64,000 nucleotides of DNA from the NCBI GenBank assembly GCA_046330955.1, contig JAXLRT010000003.1, positions 124,001 to 188,000 of the forward strand, given 5' to 3'. A program made the translations under genes and the position numbers. This document shows positions 16,567-23,905 of this stretch, piece by piece; position 1 is the first letter of the stretch; every line of letters starts with the position of its first letter. The notes below the pieces were generated by a model that was not told the origin of the DNA, ran no database searches, and worked only from the letters and a program-made list of their open reading frames with translations. The DNA is from JADJPO01 sp046330955. GTDB taxonomy: Bacteria > Actinomycetota > Actinomycetes > Actinomycetales > Kineosporiaceae.

Positions 16567-17220
16567 TCAGGCGATGGTCCACTGGACGCCGAGGGTGACC
16601 TCGACGGCGACGACGCCGGGTTCGATCCCGATGGCGGCCCCGCTCTGTTGCTCCTTGGCCGCCATCGCCGCCATCGGCACCGGGGCGAATCCCGACTGCT
16701 CGCTGATGGTGTGCACCCGACCGAGAGCGACCCCGGCGAGCTCGGCCAGTTGACGCGCCTGCCGCTCGGCGTTGGCCCAGGCAGCCGCCCGGGCCCGCTC
16801 CCGCAGGGTGGCGTCGTCGTCGACCTCGAATCCGGCGTGCTCGAGCCGGACGTCGTCCCCACCGGCGGCCAGGCCGTCGCCCAGCACCCGGCCCGCCGTC
16901 GCGAGGTCCCGCAGCGCGACCGCCATCCGGTGCTCACTGCGAAAGCCGGTCATGCGCGGCGTGCCCGTCGGGTCCCACGTCTGCTCGGCGTTGACCGACA
17001 ATCCCGTGGTGGCGGCGTCAGCGGGAGCCACCCCCGCTGCACTCAGCACCCGGCGGATCGACGCGGCAGCCTGCTCGCTGGCCGCCAGCGCCTCGGCGAC
17101 CGACCCCCGCAACGCACTGGCCACCAGGTGGACCCGCATCACGTCCGGCGCCGCACTCGCCCGACCACTCCCGGAAACGGTGATCAACGAAAGCCGTTCC
17201 GGCACAAGCGATTCACTCAT
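16567..17220 (-). CDS. SIMPL-domain protein (DUF541)
   Basis: A 217-residue SIMPL/DUF541 protein. The ISVSGSGRA-like opening (here ITVSGSGRASAAPD), the EQAAASIRRVL helix and the final GIEPGVVAVEVTLGVQW strand are characteristic. Relatives are often periplasmic, but no signal peptide is visible here, so it may be cytoplasmic. Function is not established; some relatives oligomerise and are linked to oxidative stress. Its ATG overlaps the metF stop by 4 bases, so it is translated from the metF transcript. Confidence 0.82.
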   Translation of the reverse strand: MSESLVPERLSLITVSGSGRASAAPDVMRVHLVASALRGSVAEALAASEQAAASIRRVLSAAGVAPADAATTGLSVNAEQTWDPTGTPRMTGFRSEHRMAVALRDLATAGRVLGDGLAAGGDDVRLEHAGFEVDDDATLRERARAAAWANAERQARQLAELAGVALGRVHTISEQSGFAPVPMAAMAAKEQQSGAAIGIEPGVVAVEVTLGVQWTIA

Positions 17221-18095
17221 CGAGCCAGTGCTCCCAACTGGTTGAAGACCTCGAGCGTCGACGTCGAGCGGTTCAGCGTGTAGAAGTGCAACCCCGGCGC
17301 TCCGCCGTCCAGCAGCGCGGCACTCAACTCGGTGGCCAGCTCGACCCCGACCGCCCGCACCGCCGCGGCGTCGCCGGCCACCGCCTCCAGCCGGGCGATC
17401 ACCGCCGGCGGCATCGGAGTACCGGACAGCTGCGCGAACCGGGTGATCTGCGCCAGATTCGTCACCGGCATGATCCCGGGGATCACCGGCAGGTCGCAGC
17501 CCAGCGCCGAGAGCCGGTCGAGCAAACCGAAGTAGGCCGCCGGGTCGAAGAAGAACTGCGTGATCGCGAAGTCGGCCCCGGCCTCGGCCTTGGCCCGCAG
17601 CACCCGGGCGTCCTGGTCGAGGTCGGGACTCTCGGGATGCCCATCCGGGAAGGCCGCCACCCCGACGTCGAAGCTGCCCAGCTCGCGCACCAGCCGCACC
17701 AGGTCCTCGGCGTGATCGAGTCCCTCGGGGTGCGGGTGCCACGGCTGGCCCGGACCACCGGGCGGGTCGCCACGCAGCGCCATCACGGCAGGCACCCCGG
17801 CATCGGCGTAGGTCCCGATCATCTGGCGCAACTCGGCGCGCGAGGCCCCGACGCAGGTGAGGTGCGCCATCGGGGTCAACGTGGTCTGCTCGGCGATCGC
17901 CGCGGTGACCCGCGCGGTGCGGTCGCGCGTCGAGCCGCCCGCCCCGTAGGTCACCGAGACGAACGTGGGAGCCAGCGGCTCCAGCCGACGGATCGCCTCC
18001 CACAGCACGGCCTCGGCGGCGTCGTCCTTGGGCGGGAAGAACTCGAACGAGAACGAGCGGACGCCGCGCGCGAGCCGTGGTGCGAGAGTCGCCAT
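17217..18095 (-). CDS. metF: 5,10-methylenetetrahydrofolate reductase
   Basis: A 292-residue MetF-type TIM barrel, reducing methylenetetrahydrofolate to methyltetrahydrofolate for methionine synthesis. SFEFFPPKDD at residues 15-24 (with the catalytic Glu in the FEFFPPK motif), HLTCVG at 78-83, ALRGDPP and the QFFFDPAAYFGLLDR segment are family landmarks. Its start is only 28 bases from the divergent prenyl synthase start, with its own -10 box 6 nt upstream, so the message is probably leaderless. The position matches Rv2172c in Mycobacterium tuberculosis, a MetF relative next to idsA2. Confidence 0.9.
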   Translation of the reverse strand: MATLAPRLARGVRSFSFEFFPPKDDAAEAVLWEAIRRLEPLAPTFVSVTYGAGGSTRDRTARVTAAIAEQTTLTPMAHLTCVGASRAELRQMIGTYADAGVPAVMALRGDPPGGPGQPWHPHPEGLDHAEDLVRLVRELGSFDVGVAAFPDGHPESPDLDQDARVLRAKAEAGADFAITQFFFDPAAYFGLLDRLSALGCDLPVIPGIMPVTNLAQITRFAQLSGTPMPPAVIARLEAVAGDAAAVRAVGVELATELSAALLDGGAPGLHFYTLNRSTSTLEVFNQLGALAR

Positions 18096-18101
18096 ACGCC
18101 C

Positions 18102-18107
18102 AGCCTA
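18102..18107 (-). promoter_or_regulatory. -10 box of leaderless metF
   Basis: TAGGCT on the minus strand ends 6 nt before ATG 18095. Together with the plus-strand box 4 bases away it forms the palindrome AGCCTA-GACA-TAGGCT, so the two promoters face away from a shared centre. Confidence 0.6.
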
Positions 18108-18111
18108 GACA

Positions 18112-18117
18112 TAGGCT
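18112..18117 (+). promoter_or_regulatory. -10 box of leaderless prenyl synthase gene
   Basis: TAGGCT ends 6 nt before GTG 18124; a possible -35 (TCGCCA, 18089-18094) lies inside the first codons of metF. Confidence 0.6.
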
Positions 18118-18123
18118 GCCGAC

Positions 18124-19272
18124 GTGCCCGAACGCCAGCAGGACACCCGAGCGCTCGACCCGGAGGTGAGTCCGCTCGATGCCGAGGACCTGCGGTCCCG
18201 GGTGCACAAGGTGCTGGAGGAGTTCCTGGACCGCCAGGTGGGCACGCTGGAGGAGGTCTCCAGCGACTGCATCCCGATGGTCGAGCACATCGCCGACCTG
18301 ATGCGCGGCGGCAAACGGCTGCGCCCTGCGTTCTGCTACTGGGGCTGGCGCGCCGCCGGGGGCCAGGACTGCGCCGACATCGTGACCGCCGCGTCGGCAC
18401 TCGAGTTCTTCCAGGCGGCAGCCCTGATCCACGACGACGTGATGGACGACTCGGACACCCGGCGCGGCCTGCCCGCGGTGCACCGCCGGTTCGCCGCGAT
18501 CCACGCCGGCGCCGGCTGGACCGGTGAGGGCGACCGATTCGGTCAGGCCGGGGCGATCCTGGCCGGCGACCTGTGCCTGGTCTGGAGCGACGAGCTGTTC
18601 GCGGCCAGCGGGCTGGTCGACGACGGCACCGCCGGTCGCCGCGGGCGCCGGATCTTCGACCAGATGCGCACCGAGCTGATGGCCGGGCAGTACCTCGACA
18701 TGCTCGAGCAGGCGATCGCCGCGCAGCGCGTCAGCGCCGGCGCCGACGCCACGGACGCGGTCGAGCGCGCCCGGCGCGTGATCCGCTACAAGAGCGCCAA
18801 GTACACGATCGAGCAGCCCCTGCTGATCGGGGGCGCCCTGGCCGGTGCAGACGAGGCGCTGCTGGCCTCATATGCCGCCTTCGGCCTGCCGTTGGGTGAG
18901 GCGTTCCAGCTGCGCGACGACGTCCTGGGGGTGTTCGGCGACCCCGAGCGCACCGGCAAACCGGCCGGCGACGATCTGCGCGAGGGCAAGCGCACGGTCC
19001 TGGTGGCCGCCGCCCTCGGTCGCGCCACCCCGGCTGCCGCGGCCACCCTCGAGCGGCTCCTCGGGGACCCGAACCTGGACGCCGCCGGCGTCGAGACGGC
19101 CCGGACGATCCTGCACGACAGCGGCGGCGTGGCCTACGTCGAGCAGCTGATCGACCAGCTGACCGGCCAGGCCCGATCGGCCCTGGCCGCGGTTTCGACC
19201 GACCGGCTGGCCGCCCCCGCGCGGATCGTGCTCGAGGCATTGGTGGACGCGGCGACCGATCGCACCACGTGA
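18124..19272 (+). CDS. crtE: polyprenyl (geranylgeranyl) diphosphate synthase
   Basis: A 382-residue trans-prenyltransferase. The first Asp-rich motif DDVMDDSD is at residues 104-111 and the second, DDVLGVFGD, at 265-273; GGKRLRP at 62-68 binds diphosphate. It condenses isopentenyl diphosphate with allylic diphosphates, most likely to C20, to feed the phytoene synthase two genes on. Its stop overlaps the crtI start by 4 bases. It corresponds in position to idsA2 (Rv2173) of mycobacteria, here linked to carotenoid genes. Chain length is inferred from the operon, not read from residues. Confidence 0.88.
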   Translation: MPERQQDTRALDPEVSPLDAEDLRSRVHKVLEEFLDRQVGTLEEVSSDCIPMVEHIADLMRGGKRLRPAFCYWGWRAAGGQDCADIVTAASALEFFQAAALIHDDVMDDSDTRRGLPAVHRRFAAIHAGAGWTGEGDRFGQAGAILAGDLCLVWSDELFAASGLVDDGTAGRRGRRIFDQMRTELMAGQYLDMLEQAIAAQRVSAGADATDAVERARRVIRYKSAKYTIEQPLLIGGALAGADEALLASYAAFGLPLGEAFQLRDDVLGVFGDPERTGKPAGDDLREGKRTVLVAAALGRATPAAAATLERLLGDPNLDAAGVETARTILHDSGGVAYVEQLIDQLTGQARSALAAVSTDRLAAPARIVLEALVDAATDRTT

Positions 19273-20828
19273 CGATGCGGACGGTGAGTGGTCGGACCGA
19301 CCACGTGGTGATCGTCGGGGCCGGGTTGGCGGGGCTGTCCGCCGCGATGCGCCTGGCCGGTGCCGGACGACGGGTCACGGTGGTCGAGCGCGAGCCGATC
19401 CCCGGCGGACGCGCCGGGTTGATCGTCCGTGCGGCCCCGGACGGCGGCAGCTACCGGTTCGACACCGGCCCCACCGTGCTGACCATGCCCGAGCTGATCG
19501 AGGACTGCTTCGACGCGCTGGGTGAGTCGATGTCGTCCTGGCTCGAGCTGCGCCCGCTGGAACCCGCCTATCGCGCCCGGTTCGCCGACGGCAGCGCGCT
19601 GTCGGTCTTCGCCGACGTCGCCGCGATGACGGCCGAGATCGAACGGGTCTGCGGGGCGCAGGAGGCCGCCGGGTTCCTCCGCTACGTCGAGGCCGTCAGC
19701 CGGATCTACCGCTACGAGATGCGCCACTTCGTCGACCGGGTGCTCGACACGCCCTGGCGCATGCTGGCCGGGGGCGGGGCGGTGAACCTTGCCCGGCTGG
19801 TGGCCCTCGGCGGCCTGCGCCGGCTGGCCCCCTTCGTCGGGCAGTACCTGAAAGACCCTCGCACGCAACGGATGTACTCCTTCCAGGCGCTGTATGCCGG
19901 GGTCTCACCGCAGCAGGCGTTGGCCATCTACGCGGTGATCTCGTACATGGACTCGGTGGCCGGGGTGTTCACCGCGGTCGGGGGCATGCACGCCCTTCCC
20001 CGGGCGATGGCGGACGCCGCGGCGGCGCACGGCGTCCAGTTCCGGTACGCGACCACCGTGAGCCGCGTCGAGCATCGTGACGGCCGCGCCACCGCCGTGA
20101 TCACCCAGGACGGCGAGCGGATCCCGGCCGACGTGGTGGTGCTCAACCCCGACCTGCCGATCGCCTACCGTGACCTGCTCGGCCACGAGCCCCGCCGGCT
20201 GGGACGGCTGCGCTACTCGCCGTCCTGCTACCTGTTGCTGGCCGGCTCGAGGGCGACCTACCCCGACGCGGTGCGCTCCACGATGGCCCACCACACGATC
20301 GACTTCGGCGCGGCGTGGGACGCGGTGTTCGAGGACCTGACCGGCGGCCGGCTGATGAGCGACCCCTCACTGCTGATCTCGACGCCGACCCTGTCGGACC
20401 CCTCGCTGGCTCCCCCGGGACGGCACATCCACTACGTCCTGGCGCCCACCCCCAACCTGGTGCCACCGGCCGGGACGGCGCCGATCGACTGGGCGCGCCT
20501 CGGTCCGGTCTACCGCGAGCACCTGCTACGCACCCTCGAGGCCCGTGGGTACACCGGGTTCGGCGCGGGCATCGAGGTCGAGCACGTCACCACCCCGGCA
20601 GACTGGCAGGACCGGGGCATGGCGGCGGGAACCCCGTTCGCCGCGGCCCATACGTTCACCCAGACCGGGCCGTTCCGCCCGCACAACATCTGGGGACGCA
20701 ACGTGGTCTTCGCCGGCTCGGGCACCCAGCCGGGCGTGGGCGTGCCGATGGTGTTGATCTCGGGACGGCTGGCGGCCGAGCGGATCTGTGGACCCGACCG
20801 GCGGTATCGGTCCCGGGCATGGCGCTGA
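19269..20828 (+). CDS. crtI: phytoene desaturase
   Basis: A 519-residue CrtI-type flavoprotein. The dinucleotide fold is VIVGAGLAGLSAAMRLA (GxGxxG at 17-22, Glu40 at the strand end), followed by PGGRAG; the C-terminal FAD motif is VFAGSGTQPGVGVPMVLISG. It introduces double bases into phytoene, giving lycopene-type products. GTG 19269 overlaps the prenyl synthase stop. Together with genes on both sides it forms a minimal phytoene-to-lycopene set; no cyclase gene is seen nearby, so the end product may be acyclic or finished elsewhere. Confidence 0.93.
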   Translation: MTMRTVSGRTDHVVIVGAGLAGLSAAMRLAGAGRRVTVVEREPIPGGRAGLIVRAAPDGGSYRFDTGPTVLTMPELIEDCFDALGESMSSWLELRPLEPAYRARFADGSALSVFADVAAMTAEIERVCGAQEAAGFLRYVEAVSRIYRYEMRHFVDRVLDTPWRMLAGGGAVNLARLVALGGLRRLAPFVGQYLKDPRTQRMYSFQALYAGVSPQQALAIYAVISYMDSVAGVFTAVGGMHALPRAMADAAAAHGVQFRYATTVSRVEHRDGRATAVITQDGERIPADVVVLNPDLPIAYRDLLGHEPRRLGRLRYSPSCYLLLAGSRATYPDAVRSTMAHHTIDFGAAWDAVFEDLTGGRLMSDPSLLISTPTLSDPSLAPPGRHIHYVLAPTPNLVPPAGTAPIDWARLGPVYREHLLRTLEARGYTGFGAGIEVEHVTTPADWQDRGMAAGTPFAAAHTFTQTGPFRPHNIWGRNVVFAGSGTQPGVGVPMVLISGRLAAERICGPDRRYRSRAWR

Positions 20829-20838
20829 GTCGGGCAGG

Positions 20839-21810
20839 ATGGCCGCCGTGAGCAAGCGTGCCCTGGATGCGGCGGGGATCACCGATCCGGCCTTGCGCGC
20901 CGACTACGAGTGCTGCCGCCGACTGAACCGCGATCACGGCCGCACCTACTACCTGTCGACGACCTTGCTGCCACCGGAGAAGCGGCCCTATGTCTGGGCG
21001 CTGTACGGCTTCGCCCGGCGCGCCGACGAGTTCGTCGACGCCATGGCCGTGCCCGACGCCCTGGCCCTGATCGACTGGGGCCGTACCTTTCTCGACATCC
21101 TGGCCCCCGGCGCCGCGGCCGGTGCGGCAACCGCACCCGGGTCTGCCCCGGGACACACCACCGACCCGGTGGCGCGCGCGATGGCCCACACCATGCGGCG
21201 CTGGTCGATCCCCCGGGCTCACGTCGAGGCGTTCCTCGAGTCCATGCAGATGGACCTCACCGTGAACTCCTACCCCACCTACGCCGACCTCGAGCAGTAC
21301 ATGTACGGCTCGGCGGCGGTGATCGGGTTGCAGATGCTGCCGGTGCTCGAGCCCATGGCCCCCGAGGCCGGCGCCCGCGCCCGGGCGCTCGGCGAGGCCT
21401 TCCAGATGACCAACTTCATCCGCGACCTCGGTGAGGACCTGAACCTGCGGGGCCGGGTCTACCTGCCCGCCGAGGACCTCGAGGTGTTCGGCGTGAGCCG
21501 CGACATCCTGGCCGCCGGGGTGATCACGCCCCCGGTGCGCGAACTGCTGCGGTTCGAGATCGACCGCACGCGCGCGCTGTACGCCTTCGCCGAGCCGGGG
21601 ATCGACATGGTGCACCCCACCAGCCGAGACTGCCTGCGGACGGCGTTCCTGCTCTATCGGGGCATCCTCGACGAGGTCGAGGCGAACCACTATCAGGTGC
21701 TCACCCAGCGGGTCGCCGTCCCGTTGCGTCGCCGACTGCAGGTGGCCGTGCCTGCGTGGCGCCGGGCCCGGTCGGCCCGGCGCGAGCAGTTGCGCTGGCG
21801 AGCAGCCTGA
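20839..21810 (+). CDS. crtB: phytoene synthase
   Basis: A 323-residue squalene/phytoene synthase joining two geranylgeranyl diphosphates. The first Asp-rich motif is RADEFVD at residues 61-67; the second lies in NFIRDLGEDLNLRGRVYLP. ATG 20839 is taken as start, 10 bases after the crtI stop; GTG 20848 has a better-spaced AGGA and GTG 20788 would overlap crtI by 41 bases. The stop codon directly abuts the stop of the convergent gene at 21811, so no intergenic terminator exists between them. Confidence 0.92.
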   Translation: MAAVSKRALDAAGITDPALRADYECCRRLNRDHGRTYYLSTTLLPPEKRPYVWALYGFARRADEFVDAMAVPDALALIDWGRTFLDILAPGAAAGAATAPGSAPGHTTDPVARAMAHTMRRWSIPRAHVEAFLESMQMDLTVNSYPTYADLEQYMYGSAAVIGLQMLPVLEPMAPEAGARARALGEAFQMTNFIRDLGEDLNLRGRVYLPAEDLEVFGVSRDILAAGVITPPVRELLRFEIDRTRALYAFAEPGIDMVHPTSRDCLRTAFLLYRGILDEVEANHYQVLTQRVAVPLRRRLQVAVPAWRRARSARREQLRWRAA

Positions 21811-22164
21811 TCAGAAGGCCATGGCCTGCGCTCGGCGCCGGATCTCGGTCTTGCGCCCGGAGCGCAGCGCATCGAGCGGCGAGCCGGGCAACGTCTCGTC
21901 CGGCGTGAGCAGCCAGCGCAACGCCTCGCGGTCGTCGAAGCCGGCATCGAACAAGACGGTGAGGGTGCCGGGCAGATCCGAGATCACCTGACCGTCGCGC
22001 AGCATGCCGGCCGGCACGCTCAGCACCGGCGGTTGCCCGCGGCGCACGGCCACGAGGAAGCGGTCCTGGATCAGGCGACGGACCTTCACCACGTCCATCC
22101 CGAGGCGCTCGGCGATGTCGGGAAGCGTCAGCCAGTCGGTCGTGAGGGCGTCGAGATCGTCCAC
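21811..22164 (-). CDS. Rv2175c-type DNA-binding protein
   Basis: A 117-residue winged-helix-like DNA-binding protein of the Rv2175c family. WLTLPDIAERLGMDVVKV (about residues 11-28) forms the HTH, and the C-terminal RRRAQAMAF ending is a family hallmark. In Mycobacterium tuberculosis Rv2175c is a substrate of the neighbouring kinase PknL, and a Ser/Thr kinase gene also lies close by here (23906), so phospho-control of DNA binding is plausible; N-terminal Thr residues (ALTTDW) are candidates. GTG 22164 is preferred over ATG 22191 because a TTGACC/CATGCT promoter places the transcript start at it. Confidence 0.85.
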   Translation of the reverse strand: MDDLDALTTDWLTLPDIAERLGMDVVKVRRLIQDRFLVAVRRGQPPVLSVPAGMLRDGQVISDLPGTLTVLFDAGFDDREALRWLLTPDETLPGSPLDALRSGRKTEIRRRAQAMAF

Positions 22165-22170
22165 GGCACA

Positions 22171-22198
22171 AGCATGGCCGATCGACCGCACCGGTCAA
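22171..22198 (-). promoter_or_regulatory. promoter of Rv2175c-type gene
   Basis: On the minus strand TTGACC (22198-22193), 16-base spacer and CATGCT (22176-22171) end 6 nt before GTG 22164. Confidence 0.45.
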
Positions 22199-22331
22199 CT
22201 CCCCGCCCCCTGCGACCGAGCACGCGTCGCCGCGACGGCTCGGCCGAGCGGCGACCGGGAACCTCGGTCGTTCGGGGGACACACCGATCCGGCGGAGCCG
22301 TCACATCCCCCGATTCACGACATCCCTGCGC

Positions 22332-22386
22332 TAGCTTCACAACGATCACACAGACACCAACTGTCACAGCAGTCACATCTGTCACC
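22332..22386 (+). repeat. 9-base periodic TCACA repeats in leader
   Basis: TCAC(A) occurs at 22337, 22346, 22364, 22373 and 22382, with a shifted ACACC near 22354, giving a 9-base period right after a TAGCTT box (22332-22337). The stretch ends before GGAAGG-A-CCTTCC (22395-22407), a small hairpin that contains the ribosome binding site of the gene at 22410. Rest of the 245-base gap shows nothing further. Confidence 0.5.
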
Positions 22387-22409
22387 TTGGTTGCGGAAGG
22401 ACCTTCCCC

Positions 22410-23795
22410 GTGAGCGACGCGAGCACCCCGCCCGAGGCGGCGCCCACCCAGCCCTCCGCCGGCGCCGTGCCGCGCTCCGCACCGCGGCACGCCTCCCAGC
22501 CGGACGACGCGCTCGAGGCCATGGCTCGCCGGGTGAAACTGCCGGACGGCGCACCCGCGGCGCTGCGGACCGCCGGACTGCCGTTGCTGACGGCGGCGCT
22601 GGTTGCCACCGGCCAGGGTGCGGCGCACGCCACCCCCGGGTCCTCCGCGGGCACCGCCGCGGTGGCGGCCGGCCAGGGCACCGGGATCTCGGCGGCTCAG
22701 CCGACATACCGCGTCCGGGAAGGGGACACTCTGGCGGAGATCTCCCGGCGCACCGGCATCAGCGTGCCGGCCCTGATCGAGGCCAACCACCTGCCGCCCA
22801 CCGGGTTGATCCGCATCGGCCAGGTTCTGGTGCTTCCCGGGCTCCGCGCCCCGGGTACCGCAGGGCAGGCCACGACCCACCCGGCCGGACGGAGCGGCGG
22901 AACCCTCTACCTGGTGCAGCCGGGCGACACCGTGGCCGCCATCGCCGAGCACTTCGGCATCTCCCCCGCCTCGATCGTGCGGGCGAACAAGCTGGCCAAT
23001 CCCTCGCGCATCCGGCCCGGGATCAAACTGCGCCTGCCCGGGGTTCCCTCGCGTGCCCGCACCCACCCGGCTGCCCACGGCACGAGCGGCACGACCGGTG
23101 GCACGGCCGGCCCGACCACCCCGGAACCGGCGCCGACCCGTCCCTACACCGTGCACGCCGGCGACACCCTGATCGGCATCAGCCAGGCCCAGAAGGTGCC
23201 GCTCGAGGTGCTGCTGAAGCTCAACGGGCTGACCCAGGCCAGCGTGATCCACCCCGATCAGGTGCTGCTCCTGCCCGCCCCGCCGAAACCGAAGGTGCCC
23301 GACAGCTTCAACGGACGGCGTTACCCGGAGGCCGTGGTCAAGGCGGCCGCGGCCAACCGGGCAGCCCTCGCCAAGCGGCCGATGCCCACCCGCGCCGAGA
23401 TGCGTCGAATGGTGCAGGACACCGCGGCCGCCATGGGCGTCGACCCGGCCCTGGCATTGGGCGTGGCCTGGCAGGAGTCGGGCTTCAACCCTCGGGTGGT
23501 CTCCCCGGCGAACGCCATCGGCACCATGCAGGTCATCCCCGGCACCGGGGTCTGGGCCTCCGACCTGGTCGGACGCCGGCTCGACCTGCTGGCGCCCCAG
23601 GACAACGTCACCGCCGGCGTCGCCGTCCTGGCCGCGCTGCTCGCCCGGGCCAAGGACGACGACGAGGCCATCGCCGGCTACTACCAGGGGCTGGCCTCCG
23701 TCCGGGCGCGCGGCATGTTCGAGGACACCAAGTCCTACGTCGCGAGCGTCCAGACCCACCGCAAGCGGTTCGCCGCCGAACTCGCCAAGGGCTGA
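22410..23795 (+). CDS. triple-LysM lytic transglycosylase
   Basis: A 461-residue cell-wall hydrolase. Three LysM domains (about 99-143, 165-210 and 245-289) bind peptidoglycan; an SLT-type lytic transglycosylase domain follows (about 325-455), with probable catalytic Glu356 in AWQESGFNP and the GTMQVIPGTG motif. A hydrophobic stretch near residues 50-72 may act as a signal or anchor, with an unusually long N-terminal region before it. It would cleave glycan strands during growth or division. It precedes a PASTA kinase gene, which also senses the wall, so a functional link is likely. Confidence 0.88.
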   Translation: MSDASTPPEAAPTQPSAGAVPRSAPRHASQPDDALEAMARRVKLPDGAPAALRTAGLPLLTAALVATGQGAAHATPGSSAGTAAVAAGQGTGISAAQPTYRVREGDTLAEISRRTGISVPALIEANHLPPTGLIRIGQVLVLPGLRAPGTAGQATTHPAGRSGGTLYLVQPGDTVAAIAEHFGISPASIVRANKLANPSRIRPGIKLRLPGVPSRARTHPAAHGTSGTTGGTAGPTTPEPAPTRPYTVHAGDTLIGISQAQKVPLEVLLKLNGLTQASVIHPDQVLLLPAPPKPKVPDSFNGRRYPEAVVKAAAANRAALAKRPMPTRAEMRRMVQDTAAAMGVDPALALGVAWQESGFNPRVVSPANAIGTMQVIPGTGVWASDLVGRRLDLLAPQDNVTAGVAVLAALLARAKDDDEAIAGYYQGLASVRARGMFEDTKSYVASVQTHRKRFAAELAKG

Positions 23796-23846
23796 TTCGG
23801 CCTTTCGGGTGATTTATACCCTTATGGGTCTTCTCTTTGGGGGGTT

Positions 23847-23891
23847 CACGGGGGCTTGCCCCCCGTGTGAGGGGCTCGCCCCCCGTGTGTC
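23847..23891 (+). terminator. hairpin pair between transglycosylase and kinase
   Basis: CACGGGGG (23847-23854) pairs perfectly with CCCCCGTG (23860-23867); a second GGGGC/GCCCC hairpin follows. An AT-rich patch near 23811-23825 precedes it. Probably terminates the gene at 22410 just before the kinase promoter. Confidence 0.45.
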
Positions 23892-23893
23892 CG

Positions 23894-23899
23894 TACACT
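23894..23899 (+). promoter_or_regulatory. -10 box of leaderless kinase gene
   Basis: TACACT ends 6 nt before GTG 23906. This fixes the kinase start; upstream in-frame codons would add 23 residues of hairpin-derived sequence. Confidence 0.55.
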
Positions 23900-23905
23900 C
23901 CCCCT

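Noticed and set aside
22201..22409. c-di-AMP (ydaO-type) riboswitch before the LysM gene
   Set aside because: Such riboswitches precede cell-wall hydrolase genes in actinobacteria, but I could not find the conserved core elements in this stretch.
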